Assembly (NCBI GenBank): GCA_035628645.1
Contig: DASPJL010000164.1
Span: forward strand, 1-12,816
Length of the DNA stretch: 12,816 nucleotides
Origin: DASPJL01 sp035628645
GTDB lineage: Bacteria > Bacteroidota > Bacteroidia > Cytophagales > Cyclobacteriaceae
Reading direction: 5' to 3'
This document shows positions 6,040 to 12,816 of the stretch, piece by piece; the stretch's first letter is position 1; each line of letters begins with the position of its first letter. The notes below the pieces were generated by a model, which ran no database searches, had not been told where the DNA came from, and saw only the letters and a list, made by a program, of their open reading frames with translations. The position numbers and the translations under genes were made by a program.

Positions 6040-7272
6040 ATGTCTAGTCCATTATCCCGTTTTTTTTCCGCCGTGGGCGTGAAACGACTGAGCCTGGTCG
6101 AAGTTGCTCCTAATGCGTCAAATCAACATGAGTTTAATGGAATAAATGATTTTCGGACAATCTTCGGGTCCGAAAAACATAAATTTGAAACTAAATTTAT
6201 CTATCTATCAGATGATGAGGATGGAATGCTTGAATCTTCGGGGTTCATGACTTGGTATGATGCCCGGGAAAATCATCCTACGCGAACCGAATATCGGTTG
6301 TACTATTCGGGTAATGAAGTAATGTCTTTATCTAAGGCAGGTGATCTCGTTGTAATTGGGAAAACTGGGGAGAATGCACTTGCAGTAATTGTGGCCCCTC
6401 AAAACTCTACATCGGAAGAACAACTTCTTTGGCTATTTGGTATTGAGGAAGCAAGGAATAGGTTCGTCATAAAAAATTTCGAAAATGATAAAAGGGATAT
6501 CGGGTTCGCTGGCCGATATATACTATCCTCACTTGGGATGGAAGAAAATGAAACTGCGTCAGATTATGTTGATGAACTAGTGCAAAAATTTGGAGATAAA
6601 TTTCCTACTACAAAAGAATTTTCCGAGTATGCCCGTTCAACCGTGGGGCAGGTTTCTCCGATTGAAGAACCAGATACAACCCTTTTGGCTTGGTTGGAAC
6701 GCGAGGAGTTATTGTTTAAGACTTTGGAAAAGGTAATTGTAAAAGCTCAATTGCAAAAAACTTTTGATGAATACGGAACAGATGTGGAAGAGTTTGTAAA
6801 GCTCTCTTTGAGTATTCAGAATCGCCGGAAGGCTAGAGCAGGTTTTGCTTTCGAAAACAATCTTGCAGTTATTTTTACCCTAAATAAAATTGAGCATTCA
6901 CATGGCGCTGTAACGGAAAGAAATAATAAACCAGATTTCATTTTTCCTGGAGCAGTTCACTATCACGATAAGTCTTTTAATGATGACTTATTAACAATGC
7001 TGGGTCTCAAGACATCAGCAAAAGACCGATGGCGGCAAGTTCTCTCCGAAGCTGCAAGAATAAAACAAAAGCACCTCATTACACTTGAACCGGCAATCAG
7101 TCGAAATCAAACTGAGGAAATGCGAGCCAATAATTTACAGTTGGTTATCCCTGAGCCATTACTTAGCACATATCATCCCTCTCAACAGTCGAATATACAA
7201 ACTCTAAAAAGTTTCATTAATTTAGTTAAAGAAAAACAAAACCTTTACAGAAAAAGTAGACTACTATTTTAA
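6040..7272 (+). CDS. EcoRII-type (type IIE-like) restriction endonuclease
   Basis: A 410-residue protein, close to the 404 of EcoRII. The C-terminal half (about 255-380) is an EcoRII-C nuclease domain: RRKARAGFAFENNL (262-275), VTERNNKPDFIFPG (291-304), HYHD with Tyr308, and LTMLGLKTSAKDRWRQVL with Lys324 and Arg330. Asp299, Tyr308 and Lys324 coincide in number and context with EcoRII active-site residues as I recall them, so the enzyme looks catalytically intact and should cut unmethylated CCWGG. The N-terminal part (about 1-135) contains TRTEYRLYYSG and AGDLVVIGK, which suggests a B3-like DNA-binding domain of the kind that acts as the allosteric effector domain in EcoRII. It is more diverged from EcoRII-N than the domain on the next gene's product. 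The gene follows the methyltransferase by 4 bases. Confidence 0.9.
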   Translation: MSSPLSRFFSAVGVKRLSLVEVAPNASNQHEFNGINDFRTIFGSEKHKFETKFIYLSDDEDGMLESSGFMTWYDARENHPTRTEYRLYYSGNEVMSLSKAGDLVVIGKTGENALAVIVAPQNSTSEEQLLWLFGIEEARNRFVIKNFENDKRDIGFAGRYILSSLGMEENETASDYVDELVQKFGDKFPTTKEFSEYARSTVGQVSPIEEPDTTLLAWLEREELLFKTLEKVIVKAQLQKTFDEYGTDVEEFVKLSLSIQNRRKARAGFAFENNLAVIFTLNKIEHSHGAVTERNNKPDFIFPGAVHYHDKSFNDDLLTMLGLKTSAKDRWRQVLSEAARIKQKHLITLEPAISRNQTEEMRANNLQLVIPEPLLSTYHPSQQSNIQTLKSFINLVKEKQNLYRKSRLLF

Positions 7273-7304
7273 TATATTCAAACTTTAAAAGCTCAAAGTC
7301 CATA

Positions 7305-10013
7305 ATGACTGAAGAACTGACCGCCGCGATAAATGCCGTTAGAATCGGCAAATATAGTTTCTGCAAATTTGTTAGCCCAAATGATGCCGGAACTACTGGT
7401 GCGCATCAAGCCGGGCTGTATATTCCTAAAAAGGCTGTAAGTCTTATTTTTGATACGCCAGGAATTAAAGGAACAAACAGAGAAGAAATTGCGAAAATTG
7501 ACTGGTTTGATGGAACAGTAGCGCCAGATTGCAGACTTAAATATTATGGTGTCGGCACAAGAGGGGAATATCGAATAACGAGGTTAAACAAATCATTAGA
7601 AGAGGGTAGTCTTGTCATTTTAGTCAAAATGGAGCAACTAACCTATCTGGGTTTTAACTTAAAAAGTAAAGAAGAGCAGGATGCTTTTCTGGAAAGATTT
7701 AATTTGACAGCCAAGGATACGAACGCGTTAATTGACCCTAATAAAATCCCAATGGCAGATACAGATATGGAAGCTGAATTGCCAAAGAATGATCAAGAAC
7801 TACCTGAATCAAATAATTATGATGTCCGCGAACTAAATTTTAGGCCTAAAGCCCATATTCTCACATTACTTGGGGAAGAGTTGATTCGGGATCCTGTCAT
7901 GGCAATTTATGAGCTGGTTAAAAATAGCTACGATGCTGACGCCAAAGATGTAAGTGTTAGTTTTAATAATATAACAGATATTAATAATTCTGAAATTGTA
8001 ATTATTGATTCCGGTTTAGGGATGACAGAAGAGATATTGGAAAATGTATGGTTAGAACCTGGAACTGCGCATAGGAAACCTATTGGTGAAGATGGCAGAC
8101 GCCAAATCATCCGCAGTCCAATTTTCCATCGCGTTCCAATGGGGGAGAAAGGGGTTGGCCGTTTCGCTGTGCATAAACTTGGCCGTATAATAAAGCTAAA
8201 AAGCCGACCTGCTACTTGCATATTTGATGATGCTGGCAAGTTTCTACAAAAAAAACTCCTTGATTATGAAATTCATTTAGAAATTGATTGGACTAAGTTT
8301 ACTCAATCAAAATACCTTTCAGATGTTAATATCACATGGAAAAAAAATTTCGATGTCGATAGCTTCTATTTCAGGAAAGATTCAGGAACTAAAATTGAAA
8401 TAACGGGTCTTAAGGAGACTTGGACAAGAGGTATGGCTAGGCAATTGAAGCGTCAAACTATATCAATGGTATCACCTAAAAATGATCCAGGAAAGTTCTC
8501 AATCTCGCTTGATTTTAATAATAACTGGCTTGACAGATTTCCCGATATTAATGAAATAATAGCACAAGCTCCTTATAAGCTGACAGCTATTATTGACAGA
8601 GATTATAACTTTTCATTTGAATATGAATTTCATCTCGAAAACAACTCTGAAATAGGCTCAAGAACTATCCGGGGTGATAAAGCTTTTGACCGAAATGTAA
8701 GAGTAGAAATGCGGCCGGTATTCAGAGAATTTTATATTAACGGCGGGGTTGAATCTGACAAAGTAGACGACATTGCAAACTCTAAGATAGAGAAGCCGAT
8801 TCCATTCGGCGAAATGTTGATAGAGTTATATTCCTATGATCTTGACTCAGAGTCATTGCGAGATTTTACATATACTCCGGATGTATTAAAAAAGACACTT
8901 CGGGACCAACACGGTATTAAGGTTTTTAAAAACGATTTAAGAGTGTATGACTATGGTGAAGCTGGAAATGATTGGCTTGGGTTGGATATTAAACGTGTAA
9001 ATAATAAATCATGGTTTTCAAATAATCAGAATATTGGATTTATTTATCTTGACTCGGAAACCTCAGGATCACTAATCGAAAAAACCAATCGGGAAGGCTT
9101 TATAAATAATGATAGCTTTGATTATTTTAAAATTGTCATAGAATTCATATTAAATGAATTTCGAGTAGAACGACTAAAGGATAGAACTAAGTGGCGTAAC
9201 CTGCATAGAAAGGCATCTCCTAAAAATACATTTCAAGACCGTTATCAAAGTTTTGTCAATTTAATAAATGATGCTGATATACAAGATCCTGACAAGAAAC
9301 AAAAATTACTTGAAGAGGCTGCGGGCATAGAGGAAGATTATGAGAAAACAAAGGAAACTTTATTACTACCGGCTGGCATAGGAATGACAGCATCGGTTGC
9401 GCTCCACGAAATTGAAAAACTTGTTCCGAGAATGGACGAAACTGTAAATACGGTCCCACTCAATGAACAGCGTATTAAAAATCAAGTTATCGAACTTGAT
9501 GGTTACGTTCAAGGAATTTTATCAGTGCTAAAGTCTGCCGGTAGTAAACCAGTAGATGTAAAGGAGGCTATCGATCAGGCACTTGTAAATTATAAATTAA
9601 AATTTAAATTGCGAGAGATTACCCCGATAGTAGAAATTGAGGAGGGTGTAGAGACAGTGATATGTGACCGGAGATTTTTAATTACTGTTTTAATGAATTT
9701 AACTGAAAATAGTGTATGGTGGCTTGATTCAGTTAATAGGTCTGATAAAACAATCTTATATCGGGCAATAAGAAGAAACGGAATAGTAAGTATTATAGTG
9801 GCTGATAATGGGCCGGGCTTCAAAGATACGCCTGAAGAAATTGTTACACCATTTTTTTCGAGGCGAGAGGGAGGAATAGGGATAGGAATGTATCTCGTTG
9901 ATACCATTATGATGAAATATGGCAAATTAAAAATTTACAAAGAAAATCTGCTTGCAGATATAGATCAGAAGTATACTGGAGCAGTTGTAGAACTGGTATT
10001 TAACAAAAATTAA
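7305..10013 (+). CDS. EcoRII-N DNA-binding domain fused to Hsp90/MORC-like ATPase and histidine-kinase-like domain
   Basis: A 902-residue three-part protein. Residues about 16-134 match the EcoRII N-terminal B3-like DNA-recognition domain: FCKFVSPNDAGTTGAHQAGL, then YYGVGTRGEYRITRL, the arm that carries the R-x-E-Y-R base-reading set, then LVILVKM and a final EEQDAFLERFNL. After an acidic linker comes a GHKL ATPase of the Hsp90/MutL/MORC kind: N-box ELVKNSYDADA (203-213, Asn207), DSGLGM (235-240), GEKGVGRFAVHKLG (280-293), then a transducer-like region to about 620. The last quarter has ASVALHEIEKL with His701 in an H-box-like setting, then NLTENSVWWL (798-807), DNGPGF (834-839) and GGIGIGMYLV (856-865), a second GHKL domain of histidine-kinase type. 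No membrane segment is seen, so it is cytosolic. GHKL ATPases are known from restriction operons. The fusion to an EcoRII-N module and the second kinase-like domain are, to my knowledge, unusual. The protein probably binds the restriction site and signals to the next gene's product. Confidence 0.85.
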   Translation: MTEELTAAINAVRIGKYSFCKFVSPNDAGTTGAHQAGLYIPKKAVSLIFDTPGIKGTNREEIAKIDWFDGTVAPDCRLKYYGVGTRGEYRITRLNKSLEEGSLVILVKMEQLTYLGFNLKSKEEQDAFLERFNLTAKDTNALIDPNKIPMADTDMEAELPKNDQELPESNNYDVRELNFRPKAHILTLLGEELIRDPVMAIYELVKNSYDADAKDVSVSFNNITDINNSEIVIIDSGLGMTEEILENVWLEPGTAHRKPIGEDGRRQIIRSPIFHRVPMGEKGVGRFAVHKLGRIIKLKSRPATCIFDDAGKFLQKKLLDYEIHLEIDWTKFTQSKYLSDVNITWKKNFDVDSFYFRKDSGTKIEITGLKETWTRGMARQLKRQTISMVSPKNDPGKFSISLDFNNNWLDRFPDINEIIAQAPYKLTAIIDRDYNFSFEYEFHLENNSEIGSRTIRGDKAFDRNVRVEMRPVFREFYINGGVESDKVDDIANSKIEKPIPFGEMLIELYSYDLDSESLRDFTYTPDVLKKTLRDQHGIKVFKNDLRVYDYGEAGNDWLGLDIKRVNNKSWFSNNQNIGFIYLDSETSGSLIEKTNREGFINNDSFDYFKIVIEFILNEFRVERLKDRTKWRNLHRKASPKNTFQDRYQSFVNLINDADIQDPDKKQKLLEEAAGIEEDYEKTKETLLLPAGIGMTASVALHEIEKLVPRMDETVNTVPLNEQRIKNQVIELDGYVQGILSVLKSAGSKPVDVKEAIDQALVNYKLKFKLREITPIVEIEEGVETVICDRRFLITVLMNLTENSVWWLDSVNRSDKTILYRAIRRNGIVSIIVADNGPGFKDTPEEIVTPFFSRREGGIGIGMYLVDTIMMKYGKLKIYKENLLADIDQKYTGAVVELVFNKN

Positions 10014-10019
10014 AAAGAT

Positions 10020-10742
10020 ATGAGTGTAGGTCCACGCGTTGCATTTGTTGATGACATTGAGGCTCAAATAACTCAGTTAGATATGGTAGTCAGGGATTTG
10101 AAAGCAGGAAGTATCTTTTTCAATGCTAATCCAGAATTTGCCGTATTTCCAGAAAGCCCAATCGAAACGGTAAAGCTATTATTTCTTGATTTGTATTATA
10201 AAAAAGATTTTGATCCGGAAATGCCTGCCCAATGGGTAGAGTCTATTATACCAAAAGATACCCAATACGATTTGGTAATATGGTCAAGAGATACCGACCA
10301 AGTCGATTCCTTGTTAGATATTCTGGATAAACTTAAATTAAAGCCTAATCATATTGAGCTATGGCAAAAAAACCATTTTACCGGTCAAGAGGAGTTATTA
10401 AGAAAGAAAGTATCTGAAATAACTAGGAGAATACCTTCATATGAGCAAATTACACAGGACGATTTTTTTGGGGAAATTGTTTCAGTGGAGGATGATGGTG
10501 TCTTAATTAACTGCAAAATAAGTTCTAGCGATCCAGTGTTTCAAACACGTAAATTTGATCGTGAGTTAGTTTCAAATTTATCAGAGCTCAAAACTGGTGT
10601 ATTTGTAAAAATATCAATCTATTCCAAACCGGGCGCAAGATTAATTGATGTCGTAGAAGAAAAGCAAGACAGAAGCGATTTATTCCAAGTTCAGGATTAT
10701 TTTGAGGGCCTTGAAAATACTGCATTCTTTACGGGAGATTAA
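10020..10742 (+). CDS. Receiver-domain (CheY-like) protein with beta-rich C-terminal domain
   Basis: A 240-residue protein starting 6 bases after the kinase-like gene. The N-terminal half fits a response-regulator receiver: VAFVDDIE with Asp11 and Asp12, LLFLDLYY with Asp57 as the phosphorylation candidate, LVIWSRDT with Ser89, and ELWQKNHF with Lys117. This is the Asp-Asp, Asp, Ser/Thr, Lys set of CheY, with nearly the same spacing in the first part. The usual helix-turn-helix output domain is absent. Residues about 148-212 instead form short beta strands (FGEIVSVEDDGVLINCKI, then GVFVKISIYSKPGARLIDVV) like a small barrel of OB or similar type, an inference from pattern only. It is probably the partner that His701 or the GHKL domain of the preceding product acts on, and it would pass the signal to the hydrolase encoded next. 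The receiver similarity is weak overall. Confidence 0.7.
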   Translation: MSVGPRVAFVDDIEAQITQLDMVVRDLKAGSIFFNANPEFAVFPESPIETVKLLFLDLYYKKDFDPEMPAQWVESIIPKDTQYDLVIWSRDTDQVDSLLDILDKLKLKPNHIELWQKNHFTGQEELLRKKVSEITRRIPSYEQITQDDFFGEIVSVEDDGVLINCKISSSDPVFQTRKFDRELVSNLSELKTGVFVKISIYSKPGARLIDVVEEKQDRSDLFQVQDYFEGLENTAFFTGD

Positions 10743-10744
10743 GT

Positions 10745-11731
10745 ATGAAAGTAACATTCAAAAATGTAGGCCAAGGAGACTCTTTGATCCTTGAATGGCA
10801 TGATGATACTGGGAGGAAAATAGGTATTATTGATTGCAACAAAAAAAATAAAACAAACCCAGTTGTAGATCATATTGGAACTTCGTACAGTGAAATAGAG
10901 TTTCTAATACTATCCCATCCACATTCTGACCATTATTCTGGTTATAACGGTTTGCTCAAGCATGTTGAAGAAAATGATATAACTGTAAAGAAATTCGCCC
11001 ATACACTTAATAATCAAGGAAACGATTTTTATACGCACCTTAAGTGGACAGAGATAAATACCGAGGACATGGAGGACTTACAAACCTTGGTTAAAAATGT
11101 CGATACACTAAAAAAGAAAGGGATAATTAAAAAGGTTGAGTTTATTTCCGAAAATTGGTCGCAACAATTAGCTGAAGGTATAATTTTAAAATGTTTATCC
11201 CCAAGCCCGGATGAAGTGGAGGCTTACATGCGATTGGTAGCTTTGGAGCCTGCTAAAAATAAGAAAAGGGCAAGTAGTAGTGCTAATTATCTATCTACAT
11301 TATTTAGCTTAGTCAAAGGAAATGACTATTATCTGTTAACATCAGATTGCGAACTATCTACCTTTGAACGACTGATGAAAGAAAATCAACATGCCGAATT
11401 CACCGGAAAATCGTTACATATGGGTCAGCTTCCACATCATGGATCGTCAGAAAACTTTCACCCGGGATTTTGGAATTTTATTGTAAAAAATGATAAACGG
11501 CATGCTGTTGCGTCTTCGGGCTATCACTTGAAATATAAACATCCCCATTTTGATGTGCTAAGGATTTTTCATGAAGATGGGTTTATTATTCATTCAACTA
11601 ATATAGTCCACGGGAGTGAAGAGTTTCTTGAATATCTACGAAAACTGTCAATTACAAGCAAGAAGTTAGATACTGTATCTACATTAATTGATAGCTTTAC
11701 TGGAGGGGATAAGATTTTTGAATTAAATTAA
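10745..11731 (+). CDS. Metallo-beta-lactamase-fold hydrolase (ComEC-C-like)
   Basis: A 328-residue MBL-fold protein. It opens with VTFKNVGQGDSLIL, as in the ComEC/Rec2 MBL domain, then has the metal motif ILSHPHSDHYSG (His58, His60, Asp62, His63), LLTSDC with Asp201, LPHHGSSENF with His231 and His232, and KYKHPHFDVL with His266 and His268. These provide a complete two-metal site, so it is probably active as a nuclease or phosphodiesterase; the substrate cannot be read from the sequence. It has no signal or membrane segment, unlike full-length ComEC, and so should act in the cytosol. It begins 2 bases after the receiver gene stops, is the last gene of the operon, and is the most likely effector of the signalling half. 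Confidence 0.88.
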   Translation: MKVTFKNVGQGDSLILEWHDDTGRKIGIIDCNKKNKTNPVVDHIGTSYSEIEFLILSHPHSDHYSGYNGLLKHVEENDITVKKFAHTLNNQGNDFYTHLKWTEINTEDMEDLQTLVKNVDTLKKKGIIKKVEFISENWSQQLAEGIILKCLSPSPDEVEAYMRLVALEPAKNKKRASSSANYLSTLFSLVKGNDYYLLTSDCELSTFERLMKENQHAEFTGKSLHMGQLPHHGSSENFHPGFWNFIVKNDKRHAVASSGYHLKYKHPHFDVLRIFHEDGFIIHSTNIVHGSEEFLEYLRKLSITSKKLDTVSTLIDSFTGGDKIFELN

Positions 11732-11760
11732 AATTCAACGGTTATTTGAATTTAATTTAA
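11723..11760. terminator. AT-rich inverted repeat between convergent genes
   Basis: TTAAATTAAAATTC (11723-11736) and GAATTTAATTTAA (11748-11760) pair with one bulged A around an 11-base loop. It overlaps the stop codon of the hydrolase gene and sits where the operon meets the minus-strand gene at 11775, so it could stop transcription from both sides. It has little GC and no clean T run, which makes it a weak candidate. Confidence 0.35.
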
Positions 11761-11774
11761 GTGTTTCAAGAGTA

Positions 11775-12155
11775 TTACTGTTTTAGAATTTCAACATTAT
11801 CCATTTCTTTGTCGAATGTTGAATATAAAATCCATTGTATGTTAAACCACTCTTTTTCTAATTCACTGCTGTAAACACTTTGTAAAAGAATCTGGAGTTC
11901 ACTTTTCGATATATCCCAATCAAAGTCAAAAAAATACATTTTATCAGGCGTTCCATTTGCACCAATTCTTACTACTGAAATGTATTTTCCTACCGAAAAT
12001 AAAGAAACAGTGCCATTATTAGGTCCAAGAACCTTAATGGAATGGGAAAATGGTACTGATCTAAGTAAATTTCGATTTTTCGCAATTTTTCCTGCATCGC
12101 TGGTAAATGCAAATTTTTTGTTGGGGCTTTGATTGTCCACGAGAAGTTGCACCAT
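11775..12155 (-). CDS. Unrecognised small protein
   Basis: A 126-residue protein with ATG at 12155, convergent with the operon. It has a basic N-terminal third (FTSDAGKIAKNRNLLRSV), a middle with beta-type alternation (HSIKVLGPNNGTVSLFSV, then YISVVRI), and an acidic aromatic C-terminal third (MYFFDFDWDISKSE, EKEWFNIQWILYSTF). There is no signal peptide, membrane segment or motif that I recognise. A 115-base spacer separates it from the next minus-strand gene upstream, so it may have its own promoter, though none is clear. Its base composition resembles the neighbouring island genes. It may be a full small gene or the remnant of a longer one; nothing in the sequence decides this. Confidence 0.5.
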   Translation of the reverse strand: MVQLLVDNQSPNKKFAFTSDAGKIAKNRNLLRSVPFSHSIKVLGPNNGTVSLFSVGKYISVVRIGANGTPDKMYFFDFDWDISKSELQILLQSVYSSELEKEWFNIQWILYSTFDKEMDNVEILKQ

Positions 12156-12270
12156 CTGAGGCGCAAGTTATTAAGAATTGGACTTTGCTAAAAGAAAGGT
12201 TCAGGAAAGTTCATATCTAAACAATTCGAGTGAAATCGAATGCTAAGTGAAAACAACAGTATCAACATCA

Positions 12271-12816
12271 CTATTTCTTCTTGCGAAAGGATTTTGATAT
12301 TGCTCTTAGGATTTGTTCCTCTTTATTTTTCCTTTCGTTTTCGTTAGTAACATCATAGTCAACCTTCACGCGGTATCCTTTCATTCGGGTTTCTGTTGAG
12401 GCTTCTTTAGCTGTCGCTTCATCGAGGTATGCGAAGAATGATTCAGGTTCATATAATAAGATTCTCCTATGCAGGTTTTTGGCAATGGTTGCTTCAACCT
12501 GCCGTTTAATATTGTCCAACACCTTTTTATCATTTGCTATGGATACCACTATATCATATCCAGCCGCCAGGCATTTTTTGATATTCTGTAGTTCCCATTC
12601 TTTCGGAGTAGTCACACATACCTCGCAAGCTATTTTTTTGTTGTTGCGTTCTAAATGAACATCAACTCGTCCTGCACCGTCAGGCGTAAGTTCTTCAATG
12701 ATTGCTTTGTAACCTCTTGATTCTGCCATGCGCTTGATGAGCATTTGCAAGTAACGGTGCTCAGTTTCTTCCTTCCTTTTGGCTTTGGACTCAATGATAG
12801 TTTCTGTATCAATCGT
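12271..12816 (-). CDS. C-terminal part of a larger protein, mobile-element associated (runs off the window)
   Basis: The minus-strand frame is open from TAA at 12271 to the window edge, giving 181 residues with no stop, so internal TTG or ATG codons near 12750 need not be the start. It shows a helical lead-in (ETEHRYLQMLIKRMAESRGY), then GAGRVDVHLERNNKKIACEV, TTPKEWELQNIKKCLAAGYD and IVVSIANDKK, then a basic tail with KGYRVKVDY and ISKSFRKKK. The Asp ... Glu-x spacing after two beta strands resembles a restriction-endonuclease-like fold without its usual lysine. I remember very similar tails at the C-terminus of large ATP-binding or type IV secretion coupling-like proteins on plasmids and integrative elements, hence the label. 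That recollection cannot be tested here. If right, the defence operon rides on a mobile element extending to the right. Confidence 0.55.
   Translation of the reverse strand, partial: TIDTETIIESKAKRKEETEHRYLQMLIKRMAESRGYKAIIEELTPDGAGRVDVHLERNNKKIACEVCVTTPKEWELQNIKKCLAAGYDIVVSIANDKKVLDNIKRQVEATIAKNLHRRILLYEPESFFAYLDEATAKEASTETRMKGYRVKVDYDVTNENERKNKEEQILRAISKSFRKKK

Noticed and set aside
9590..9925. Minus-strand frames inside the large ATPase gene (also 7928-8239 and 9256-9459)
   Set aside because: They lie antisense to well-supported GHKL motifs and have no recognisable domains or independent signals.
4319..11731. DISARM, BREX or a known Detocs locus
   Set aside because: There is no SNF2 or DUF1998 helicase, no PglZ or BrxC, and no Detocs-type second receiver or nucleosidase effector. 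Only the general idea of a methyltransferase or a two-component pair is shared.
12224..12241. Small inverted repeat ATTCGA/TCGAAT between the two right-hand genes
   Set aside because: Six base pairs in an AT-rich spacer is expected by chance, and it has no placement typical of an operator or terminator.

Overview
The window looks like a chromosomal segment of a member of the Bacteroidota, probably a Sphingobacteriales or Chitinophagales relative. The reasons are the low-GC coding style, lipoproteins that start with a short MKK-type signal and end it in SSC or PSC, TAnnTTTG-like -7 promoter boxes, few Shine-Dalgarno sites, and the intergenic hairpin elements. No ribosomal or tRNA gene is present to fix the genus.

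Layout. (1) 1-1029, minus strand: two tandem, distantly related outer-envelope lipoproteins. (2) 1160-2900: a gene-poor stretch made of repeats. It holds a decapitated thioredoxin gene (only its first 18 codons survive), three foldback hairpin elements, a duplicated segment of about 300 bp, tandem arrays of a unit of about 100 bp, and one compound inverted-repeat element. (3) 2906-3391, minus: the GC-rich 3' third of a comM (YifB-type Mg-chelatase-like ATPase) gene that ends abruptly. (4) From about 3400 the sequence becomes AT-rich and changes strand. This is the left edge of an accessory island: a double-HTH regulator, a small acidic protein, then six closely spaced plus-strand genes (4319-11731). 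(5) 11775-12816, minus: an unrecognised small protein and the C-terminal end of a larger protein of a type I associate with mobile elements.

The six-gene operon is the core of the window. It begins as a complete EcoRII/Dcm-like CCWGG restriction-modification set: Vsr mismatch endonuclease, 5-methylcytosine methyltransferase, and an EcoRII-C type nuclease with the family's catalytic residues in place. It continues without a break into a 902-residue protein that joins an EcoRII-N-like (B3-like) DNA-binding domain, an Hsp90/MORC-like GHKL ATPase and a second, histidine-kinase-like GHKL domain with a candidate phospho-acceptor histidine. Next come a CheY-like receiver protein with a non-classical beta-rich output domain and a ComEC-like metallo-beta-lactamase-fold hydrolase.

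Inferred working model: the methyltransferase marks self DNA and the nuclease cuts unmarked sites. The 902-residue protein reads the same kind of site with its EcoRII-N module and uses ATP and perhaps phosphotransfer to signal, through the receiver protein, to the hydrolase as a second response. The domains are visible in the sequence; the signalling logic is a hypothesis.
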